From Bacteroidota bacterium (GTDB lineage: Bacteria > Bacteroidota > Bacteroidia > Bacteroidales > DTGW01): 61,449 nucleotides of DNA. The stretch lies in contig JAKPQD010000379.1 of NCBI GenBank assembly GCA_029572965.1, forward strand, positions 1-61,449, written 5' to 3'. A program made the position numbers and the translations under genes. Below are positions 14,686-21,683 of the stretch, piece after piece; within the stretch, counting starts at the first letter, position 1; each line of letters starts with the position of its first letter. The notes under the pieces were generated by a model. The model saw nothing but the letters and a program-made list of their open reading frames with translations, made no database searches and was not told the origin of the DNA.

Positions 14686-16860
14686 ATGAAAAAATTTTTA
14701 CTTTTTGGCTTATTGAGCCTTTTTGTCCTGTTTATCTCAAAAGGACAAGAGCCATTTATAAAAAACAACGGCATTTTTAGTTACTATAGCGAACCTACAG
14801 CTCCTGCTTCAGACTGGAATCAACTCTCTTTTGACGACTCTGGTTGGCTTAAAGCAGACACTGCTATTATTGGTTATGGATGGAGCCCGCTTAAAGCAAA
14901 AACAGGATTAGACAGTATTCCTATTGCTCCCACTTCAAATTTATACCTGCGAATAAAATTCAATGTTGAAGACCCTTATAAATATCAAGACCTTAATTTT
15001 AGCGCCGACTATGATGATGGTTTTGTCATTTACCTTAATGGGACCGAGATAGCCCGCAAAAACCTTGGAAAAGCTGGTTCACCAATACCTTCAGATATGT
15101 TGGCCACCCGCTCGCATGAAGCTAGCTCTTATACAAACTATTTTGCCCCTGTAAATGGCATTTATATTGACTCCACCATAGTTCGTCAAAACCTGAAAAA
15201 AGGCGAAAATGTTTTTGCCATCAGGGTGGTAAACGATAGCATTAATGGATCTGACTTGTCTTTTCTGGCCAATGTCTATAACATTCAGGAATTAACCCCA
15301 AGATGGAACTATGCCTCATCCTGGGTCAAATACTTCAGACAGGTAGAGCTTGATTCTTCAAAATTCCCTATTGTATTCATTAATACAGATGAATACGGAA
15401 TGCCATATATTGCTGACAACCCCAAACTAAACATTTATGAAAGGGTGAAAGCCAAGATGGCGATTACCGATAATAAAAATAAATGGAATAAAATTGACGA
15501 CCCTCTAACATTTTATGGCGATATCACCATTGAACGCAGAGGGCAAACATCAAAAGACTTCCCCAAAATGTGTTTCAGGTTAGAAACCGTAAATCCCGAT
15601 GGGAGCAACATGGACACTTCTATCATGGGCATGCCTTCAGACAATGACTGGATATTATTGAGCAACTACGGTGATAAAACCATGCTCCGCAACGAACTTA
15701 CGTTTTACATCGGCCGTCGTTTGGGCCATTACGAACCTCGTACACGCTATTGCGAACTTGTTTTGAACGGGGAATTTGTTGGATTGTATTATTTTATAGA
15801 AAAAATAAAACGCGGAAAAGAACGTGTAAGCGTTGCCAAACGCGACAGTATTAATCCCGAAAATGGAGGATTTATATTAAAATTTGACAAGGGGGCAAAA
15901 GCTGGCGTAGTACAATATGTTTACCCAAAAGATGATGAAGTTACCGCCAATGAAAAAAGTTATATCAATAATTTTATGAAAAGCTACGTAAACGCTTTAA
16001 ATTCAAGCTACTTCCTAACCGACTCTGGATATAAAAAATATATAAGCCCAAAATCATTGGTTGACTACGTATTAATCAACGAACTGACCAAAAACTGTGA
16101 CGCATACTTTATTAGCTCTTATTTTCATAAAGATAAAAACTCCAAAGATGGAAGGTTAAAATATGGCCCGCTCTGGGATTATGACATAGCTTACCAGGGT
16201 GCCAGATGGCAAGATGGAGGTATAATCGAAGGTTGGCAGTTTGCGCAAAGGGATATTGGCGACCCAATGTATGTTAAAAAGATATTCAAAGACACAGCAG
16301 TAACCCATTTTTACGCTAACAGATGGAAATATTTGCGTAAAAGCTTTTTGGCTGATGAAAAACTATTTGCTATTATTGATTCGCTGGCCGAAAACATTAA
16401 AGATTCGAGAATAAGAAATTACAACGTTTGGCCAATTATTGACAAACAATACGTTTGGCCAGTTATTGCCACCTACACCTACGAAGATGATATCAATGTG
16501 GTCAAAAATTTTCTGACAAAACGAATGAAATGGATTGACAATAATATTGACAAAATATATTACCCATTAGATGTCGAAGAGCTTACTTATGGAAAAACAA
16601 TGGCTTATGCCTACCCTAACCCATTCATTAGCAGGATTACTGTTGAGTTTCTGGGTAATGGAGAAGAATATTCGGTTATACTTCAGTCGACAGATGGCCG
16701 CAAAATTGCCAGCAAAGAGGTTAGCAGCCTGACCAACGAACTGGTAAGTGTTGAATTCAGCAATGGCACTATTCAATCACTTTCTCCGGGCATGTATTTT
16801 GCTTCTATCATGCAGAAAGGCAAACTTATTCAAACCGTTAAGATAGTAAAAGGCAAATAA
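14686..16860 (+). CDS. CotH-family (atypical protein kinase-like) secreted protein with T9SS sorting domain
   Basis: The 724-aa exported protein has signal peptide MKKFLLFGLLSLFVLFISKGQ. A beta-sandwich domain (about 22-200: WNQLSFDDSGWLKADTAIIGYG...DDGFVIYLNGTEIARKN) is followed by a CotH domain (about 225-590). Diagnostic segments are NDWILLSNYGDKTMLRNELTF, CELVLNGEFVGLYYFIEKIKRGKERV and LKYGPLWDYDIAY, the last containing the metal-binding Asp. The C-terminal ~80 residues (AYPNPFISRITVEF to the final GK) are a type A T9SS sorting domain. CotH proteins phosphorylate spore coat proteins in Bacillus; in Bacteroidota the substrate is unknown. A strong terminator follows immediately. Confidence 0.85.
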   Translation: MKKFLLFGLLSLFVLFISKGQEPFIKNNGIFSYYSEPTAPASDWNQLSFDDSGWLKADTAIIGYGWSPLKAKTGLDSIPIAPTSNLYLRIKFNVEDPYKYQDLNFSADYDDGFVIYLNGTEIARKNLGKAGSPIPSDMLATRSHEASSYTNYFAPVNGIYIDSTIVRQNLKKGENVFAIRVVNDSINGSDLSFLANVYNIQELTPRWNYASSWVKYFRQVELDSSKFPIVFINTDEYGMPYIADNPKLNIYERVKAKMAITDNKNKWNKIDDPLTFYGDITIERRGQTSKDFPKMCFRLETVNPDGSNMDTSIMGMPSDNDWILLSNYGDKTMLRNELTFYIGRRLGHYEPRTRYCELVLNGEFVGLYYFIEKIKRGKERVSVAKRDSINPENGGFILKFDKGAKAGVVQYVYPKDDEVTANEKSYINNFMKSYVNALNSSYFLTDSGYKKYISPKSLVDYVLINELTKNCDAYFISSYFHKDKNSKDGRLKYGPLWDYDIAYQGARWQDGGIIEGWQFAQRDIGDPMYVKKIFKDTAVTHFYANRWKYLRKSFLADEKLFAIIDSLAENIKDSRIRNYNVWPIIDKQYVWPVIATYTYEDDINVVKNFLTKRMKWIDNNIDKIYYPLDVEELTYGKTMAYAYPNPFISRITVEFLGNGEEYSVILQSTDGRKIASKEVSSLTNELVSVEFSNGTIQSLSPGMYFASIMQKGKLIQTVKIVKGK

Positions 16861-16880
16861 TAAAAACTTTTCAATAAAAG

Positions 16881-16916
16881 AAAAAAGGATTGAATTTTTT
16901 AGTTCAATCCTTTTTT
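16881..16916 (+). terminator. Intrinsic terminator after the CotH gene
   Basis: AAAAAAGGATTGAA (16881-16894) pairs with TTCAATCCTTTTTT (16903-16916), 14 bp perfect with an 8-nt loop. A and T tracts on both sides make it potentially bidirectional, also serving the minus-strand CBS gene. Confidence 0.85.
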
Positions 16917-16969
16917 ATGCTCAACTTTCTATTTTCTTCCTTTTGTAAATTAGTCCTCTAACAACAATA

Positions 16970-16994
16970 TTCGTAATTCGTAATTCGTAATTCT
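16970..16994. repeat. Short heptanucleotide tandem repeat (ATTCGTA)n
   Basis: Three and a half tandem units of ATTCGTA lie just downstream of the CBS gene stop. Period 7, as in the GGGGTTA array at 3126-3162. Such arrays can change length by slippage. Confidence 0.7.
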
Positions 16995-17000
16995 TTTTTC

Positions 17001-17432
17001 TCAGCCTTTATAAATATAATCTTCCAACTGTTTAATCATGTTGTCCTGCTCGCGGATAATGCGGCTTACAACATCTCCAATAGAAACCACCCCTACCACT
17101 TGTTCACCTTCCAACACAGGCAAATGTCTAACATGTTGACGGGTCATCAATTGCATACACTCATTAATTGAAGTTTCTTTCTTAACTACCACCAAGTTTG
17201 AAGTCATAACATCCATAACAGGGGTATTTACAGATGATTTGCCAAGCAAAACAACTTTACGGGCATAGTCCCTTTCTGAAAAAATGCCACACAATACATT
17301 GTTTTCCATGACCAATAAAGCCCCTACGTTTTTTTCGGCCATAAACTTTAAGGCGTCAATTGTTAACGTTTGGGGGTATATGAAAAAAAAATCATGTCCT
17401 TTTTCCTTCAAAATATCATTAACAACTATCAT
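17001..17432 (-). CDS. Tandem CBS-domain protein
   Basis: The 143-aa cytosolic protein consists of two CBS motifs (about 10-65 and 74-135) with signatures NVGALLVMENNVLCGIFSERDYARKV and HVRHLPVLEGEQVVGVVSIGDVV. Such pairs bind adenine nucleotides and act as energy sensors. The ERDYARKV form is the common stand-alone bacterial type. It lies 10 nt downstream of the DUF151 gene on the same strand and is probably co-transcribed. Target unknown. Confidence 0.88.
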   Translation of the reverse strand: MIVVNDILKEKGHDFFFIYPQTLTIDALKFMAEKNVGALLVMENNVLCGIFSERDYARKVVLLGKSSVNTPVMDVMTSNLVVVKKETSINECMQLMTRQHVRHLPVLEGEQVVGVVSIGDVVSRIIREQDNMIKQLEDYIYKG

Positions 17433-17442
17433 AGAGCTTACT

Positions 17443-18048
17443 TTATAATTGTTTATTTCGCCTGTTTATTTCATCCCTAAGTTTTGAAGCCCGTTCATAA
17501 TTTTCAGTATTGATAGCCTCTTCCAAAGCTTCTTTCAACTCATCTTCGCTCATCGATCGTAATTCTTCTATCTCAGGGTTCAAAACCTCCTCTTTCTTTT
17601 TCTTAGAAGCACTTAAGCCAGATTTAGTTTCATTTTCCACTTCGAGGGTTATCCCAGAACGTTTTAAGATATCTTCGGTAGTATAAATAGGGCAACTGAA
17701 ACGCAAGGCTAAAGCAATAGCATCAGAAGTCCGTGAGTCAATGTTAATAGTTTCTTTTCCATTAAAACAAGTAAGCTTGGAAAAAAATATACCCTCTTCA
17801 AGTTTGTAAATATTAACCTCCAGAATATCAATTTTAAACAGTGTTGCAAAATTATAAAATAAGTCATGCGTTAAAGGTCGTGGAGGGTTAAGCCCTTCCA
17901 ACTGGATAGCGATGGCTTGTGCCTCAAATGAACCAACAATAATAGGGATCCGTCTTGGTCCTTTCTCTTCAGCCAAAACCAAAGCATAAGCACCGGATTG
18001 TGTATGGCTGTATGAAATACCCAAAACATTCAGTTTTATTTTGCTCAT
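17443..18048 (-). CDS. Bifunctional nuclease (DUF151/BFN) domain protein with UVR motif
   Basis: The 201-aa protein begins MSKIKLNVLGISYS. The BFN domain spans about 1-135, with RRIPIIVGSFEAQAIAIQLEG and the conserved tail IDSRTSDAIALALRFSCPIYTTEDIL. A charged linker and a C-terminal UVR motif (about 165-200, YERASKLRDEINRRN) follow. UVR motifs in UvrB/UvrC and in chaperone-regulating proteins mediate protein contacts. Plant BFN relatives degrade RNA and DNA, but the activity of bacterial members is not settled. Conserved single-copy gene in Bacteroidota; upstream of the CBS gene in a likely operon. Confidence 0.85.
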   Translation of the reverse strand: MSKIKLNVLGISYSHTQSGAYALVLAEEKGPRRIPIIVGSFEAQAIAIQLEGLNPPRPLTHDLFYNFATLFKIDILEVNIYKLEEGIFFSKLTCFNGKETINIDSRTSDAIALALRFSCPIYTTEDILKRSGITLEVENETKSGLSASKKKKEEVLNPEIEELRSMSEDELKEALEEAINTENYERASKLRDEINRRNKQL

Positions 18049-18262
18049 ATCAGATTGTACAATAATTCAGTTTTATACACAAATATAATTATTATTCACA
18101 ATCTATATAATATGCGATTTACATTTTGAACTATTCCCTTTCGAAAAACATTTTTATATGAGAGAATTATTCTTCAATACATAACCTTTATAATACATTT
18201 ATTACTAAATTTGAAAAAGTAAAAAAGTAAATACTCCAGAGTTAATGCATGGTATAGCTTTT

Positions 18263-18760
18263 ATGGAAAAAGAAATAAAAATATTAGTTATCGATGACGA
18301 CCCTTTTCTTCAGCGTTTGGTTGAGGCCAGCCTGATAAAAGAAAGTTTCACCATGGTTTTTGCTTCAAGTGGAGAAGAAGGCTTAGAGAAAGCCTTAGAA
18401 ATTGTCCCTGACCTGATTTTACTTGACGTAATTATGCCTGGCATTGACGGGTTTGAGGTATGCCGTCAGATCCGTAATTCAAAAACACTTCAACACATAC
18501 CTGTTATTATACTTACAGCTTTAGATGACCGAGATTCTAAAATACAAGGATTAGAGGCGGGCGCTGATGACTACATTGGCAAGCCCTTTGACAAGATAGA
18601 GTTTAAAGCCAGGGTAAAAACTATTATCCGATTGAGCCGCATTAGCAAGATTGAAAAACTGACAGAGCTTGAAGCCATTATCATGGAAAAAGACCGTATT
18701 ATTGAAGAACAGAAAAAGCAAATAGCCCAGCTCCTTTCTCATGCAAACCAAAGCGCATAG
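18263..18760 (+). CDS. Single-domain response regulator with C-terminal coiled coil
   Basis: A 165-aa CheY-like receiver. Acidic pocket residues are in VIDDDP, the phospho-acceptor Asp55 in LILLDVIMPGIDG, the Thr in ILTALDD, and the Lys in DDYIGKPFD. After residue ~125 a helical Glu/Lys-rich tail (KIEKLTELEAIIMEKDRIIEEQKKQIAQLL) looks like a dimerising coiled coil. There is no DNA-binding or enzymatic output domain. I prefer the ATG at 18263 (MEKEIKILVIDDD); an in-frame ATG at 18245 is possible. It is the first gene of a receiver / kinase / receiver cluster. Confidence 0.88.
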   Translation: MEKEIKILVIDDDPFLQRLVEASLIKESFTMVFASSGEEGLEKALEIVPDLILLDVIMPGIDGFEVCRQIRNSKTLQHIPVIILTALDDRDSKIQGLEAGADDYIGKPFDKIEFKARVKTIIRLSRISKIEKLTELEAIIMEKDRIIEEQKKQIAQLLSHANQSA

Positions 18761-18849
18761 TTTTATCTAAACATTTCCTTCATTTATCAAGCTTTTGTAC
18801 CTTTTAATCAAAAATTCTAATATTTTGATTGATAAACAAATACATGCCA

Positions 18850-18857
18850 TATCTTTG
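18850..18857 (+). promoter_or_regulatory. Putative -7 box for the histidine kinase gene
   Basis: TATCTTTG matches TAnnTTTG, 28 nt upstream of the kinase start. A TTTG at 18824 is 26 nt further up, slightly long spacing. It suggests the kinase has its own promoter rather than depending on the upstream regulator. Confidence 0.45.
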
Positions 18858-18884
18858 AAGCCAAATTAAACCAACTTTAAATAA

Positions 18885-20888
18885 ATGACATTTTTCTTAT
18901 TTCAATCTAACTATTTAGATTTAGGTATTGTTATATTAATAATACTGCTTTTATCTTTCTATAGTTTAATGAAATATCTGGCCTGTTGTTTTACTCCAGC
19001 CACAATAGAAAATAAACAGGCCGTAAAAAGTCAACAGCCATTTTTATTTTCAAAAACAACAGAACTAACCATTGAAAAAACCGAAGTTAAAGACGAATAC
19101 CATTGGGATGAATTGTTTCAGCAATTACCTGTTCCGGTTGCCATTATAAGCCAAAAAGGACAAGTTATAAAATCAAATTTAGCCTTTAATTCCTATTTTC
19201 ACCTTCATTCCAATGAAGCTATAAAAAGCTACAGTTTTCTCAATGATGATAATAGAGATGAAGAAAGCAACCAGGAGCTTGAGTTTATGCTTAAAACCAA
19301 AGCTTCATTTATCATACAGAGCCATTGGCATATAAACTCCAGCCTTCATTACATCAAAGAAACATATAAGCCCACGCCTTCGGGCAATTTTGTTGTAACC
19401 ATAGAAGACGAAACCGAAACCAAAAAAGCCTTGCGCTCGGCAGAAATCGTTGAAGAAAAGTATAACCAGTTGATAGAACAATTGCCCGTTGGGATATACA
19501 GGGTACTTGTAACCGGAGAAATTGTATTCATTAACAATTACCTTGTTAAACTGCTGGGATATGATTCAGCTTCAGAAATAACAGGTACTTCATCAGAAGA
19601 AGTATTCAAATATCCGGCCGATTATACTATAAAGAAAAATAAAGCCATAGCTAAGAAAAAGAACAGCTACGTTATAGAGTTTCAAGCAACAGGCAGAAAC
19701 AAACAAATGATGTGGCTCAAAGAAACAGCCACAATCTTTTACGATACTTCCGATGAAGCGCTTTTGTTCGATTGCATCATTGAAGATATCACGCAAAAAA
19801 AACTTGCCGACCTTGAGGTAAACCGCCTATATACAGCTATTAACCAGCTTTCTGAAGGCGTTATTATCACAGATGCAGAAGGTACAATACTTTACACCAA
19901 TCAATCTGTTGAAAAAATGTCGCAATACTCACCCAAAGAATTGGTAGGCAAAAAAATGAGCATTTTCAAAAGTGAACAACAATCTGAAGATTTTTATAAA
20001 GACTTATGGAAAACCATACAATCGGGCAAATCGTGGGAAGGACAAATTGCCAACCGTCAAAAAAATGGAGGTTTGTACATCGAGTACATGCTGATATGCC
20101 CGGTAAAAAACGAAAATAATGACATTGAGAATTACATTGCCATAAAAAAAGACATATCTGAAAAACTTAAACTGGAAGAGCAACTTCGGCATTCGCACAA
20201 TTTGCAAGCCATTGGCACCCTTACCGGTGGTATAGCCCACGATTTCAACAATATACTTATGGGCATGCAAATATATACCGAGGTATTATTGAAAAAACTC
20301 GATGATAAAAGCCAGGAGCACCATTTGGTAAGCCAGATATTCGATGCCGAAAAAAGGGCAAAAGGTCTTATCAATCAAATATTAACATTCGGCCGTTCAT
20401 CAGTTGAAGAAATCAGGCCCCTTCAGCCCCATATTATTGTAAAAGAGGCAACAAAGCTCATTCAGGCAACATACGGTAGCAAAATAAAAATAGAACAACA
20501 TATTGAAGACTGCGGGTATATCAATGCCAGTCCAACGCATATTTTCCAAATAGTGATGAATTTGTGTACCAATGCAGTTCAAGCTTTAAATGAAAATGGG
20601 CTGATAGAAACAAGGCTTTCTTTAGTCTCTCAAATTAACCATCCGGATGGGAGCATAAGGCACAAAGGAGGTTCATGGATATGTTTGTCTATCAAAGATA
20701 ACGGTAGCGGTATAGATGATTCAATTAAAGATTTTATCTTTGAACCTTTTTATACAACCCGTATTCAAGGCACAGGATTAGGGTTATCCAACGTAAGAGA
20801 TATAGTGAACAATTATGAGGGGGAGATTTTTTTCGATTCAATAAAAGGTGCAGGGACCACGTTTTATGTGTATTTACCAGTAAAGTAA
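18885..20888 (+). CDS. PAS-domain sensor histidine kinase
   Basis: The 667-aa protein has one N-terminal membrane helix (about 13-33) and no periplasmic domain, so it is tethered and senses a cytoplasmic signal. Three PAS-like domains follow: about 75-175, 190-305 and 315-425, the last being the clearest (EGVIITDAEGTILYTNQ...KNGGLYIEYMLICPVKN). The dimerisation helix has His452 in GGIAHDFNNILMG, the HWE/NtrB-like HDFNN type. The ATPase domain shows NLCTNAVQAL, DNGSGID and GTGLGLSNV. It has no receiver of its own; the two flanking single-domain receivers are the likely partners. Ligand unknown. Confidence 0.88.
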   Translation: MTFFLFQSNYLDLGIVILIILLLSFYSLMKYLACCFTPATIENKQAVKSQQPFLFSKTTELTIEKTEVKDEYHWDELFQQLPVPVAIISQKGQVIKSNLAFNSYFHLHSNEAIKSYSFLNDDNRDEESNQELEFMLKTKASFIIQSHWHINSSLHYIKETYKPTPSGNFVVTIEDETETKKALRSAEIVEEKYNQLIEQLPVGIYRVLVTGEIVFINNYLVKLLGYDSASEITGTSSEEVFKYPADYTIKKNKAIAKKKNSYVIEFQATGRNKQMMWLKETATIFYDTSDEALLFDCIIEDITQKKLADLEVNRLYTAINQLSEGVIITDAEGTILYTNQSVEKMSQYSPKELVGKKMSIFKSEQQSEDFYKDLWKTIQSGKSWEGQIANRQKNGGLYIEYMLICPVKNENNDIENYIAIKKDISEKLKLEEQLRHSHNLQAIGTLTGGIAHDFNNILMGMQIYTEVLLKKLDDKSQEHHLVSQIFDAEKRAKGLINQILTFGRSSVEEIRPLQPHIIVKEATKLIQATYGSKIKIEQHIEDCGYINASPTHIFQIVMNLCTNAVQALNENGLIETRLSLVSQINHPDGSIRHKGGSWICLSIKDNGSGIDDSIKDFIFEPFYTTRIQGTGLGLSNVRDIVNNYEGEIFFDSIKGAGTTFYVYLPVK

Positions 20889-20906
20889 ACATTAAGTGTT
20901 AATAAT

Positions 20907-21281
20907 ATGTATGATATTTTAGTTGTAGATGATGAGCCGTTAATCAGAGAAGGGCTCAAAGTGGCGCTGGAGATGGAAGGTTATCATGCTCAAACAGCCG
21001 CTGATGGAAAAGAGGCCGTAAAAATAGTCAAAATGACTAATCCTAATATTTTGATTACAGATATCATTATGCCCGAAAAAGATGGCATAGAAGTTATTTG
21101 TGATGTAAAACGTTTCAATCCAAACATTAAAATACTTGCTATATCAGGAGGAGGGCGCATTAGCGCACAAGAGCACCTTAAAATTGCCAAACAACTGGGC
21201 GCAAACAGTGTATTGGCTAAACCCTTTTCGACAGAAGAATTGATGTTTGAAATAAAGCGAATGGCAGAACATGCCAATTAA
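20907..21281 (+). CDS. Single-domain response regulator (CheY-like)
   Basis: A 124-aa receiver alone. It has VVDDEP acidic residues, phospho-acceptor Asp52 in ILITDIIMPEKDG, and Lys105 in LAKPFS. No output domain. It follows the histidine kinase by 18 nt and is surely co-transcribed. A perfect hairpin terminator starts at its stop codon. It probably acts by protein contact or as a phosphate sink or relay intermediate. Confidence 0.9.
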   Translation: MYDILVVDDEPLIREGLKVALEMEGYHAQTAADGKEAVKIVKMTNPNILITDIIMPEKDGIEVICDVKRFNPNIKILAISGGGRISAQEHLKIAKQLGANSVLAKPFSTEELMFEIKRMAEHAN

Positions 21282-21318
21282 GAAAAGCTTTGCATCTTGC
21301 AAATGCAAAGCTTTTCTT
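21280..21318 (+). terminator. Terminator hairpin after the receiver gene
   Basis: AAGAAAAGCTTTGCAT (21280-21295) and ATGCAAAGCTTTTCTT (21303-21318) form a perfect 16-bp stem with a 7-nt loop. The left arm includes the last bases of the stop codon. The T-rich right arm suits intrinsic termination. Confidence 0.75.
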
Positions 21319-21370
21319 ATCAATTACACCCTAAGATAACGCCAGTTAGACGAAAGAATAACATTGTCAA

Positions 21371-21683
21371 TTATTGTTTAAAAAGCATTAAATAGCAATA
21401 AATACTAAGTTTTTCTGTTTAAGGCGTCGCCATTTTCATTGAATCTTTGCTGCATTTGGCCTGACGGAAATGGCGTTAAGAAAAAAGCTTTATCGGCGAA
21501 GCGAGGGCAACTGTTTGAGCATAGCGAGTTGTTGCCCGGAGCCGTCGATAAAGCTTTTTTAGCTAATTTATGGCAAGCCTTGATTTTTTGCAACTTTTGC
21601 TTCAAGGCAAAAGTTACGAAGATTTAGCTAAAGCCTGTAAATTTCAAATACGTAAGCATTTTTCCTATGTCGAACTAAGGTTA
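21371..21683. repeat. Dispersed structured repeat, family 1, copy A
   Basis: Shares its start (TTATTGTTTAA..AGCATT.AATAGCAATAAATACTA), a central region and its end with 58278-58730. The core is a long palindrome: AAAAAAGCTTTATCG (21481-21495) pairs with CGATAAAGCTTTTTT (21546-21560), with an inner GGGCAAC/GTTGCCC stem. The repeat runs up to the stop codon of the GH3 gene at 21681-21683. The copies read in different frames, so it is not coding. It fills the 399-nt gene-free stretch here. Confidence 0.8.

Noticed and set aside
21439-21627. 62-aa ORF within repeat family 1 (AKRGQLFEHSELLPG...)
   Set aside because: In the second copy the corresponding sequence is in another frame, so the conservation is of DNA structure and not of protein.
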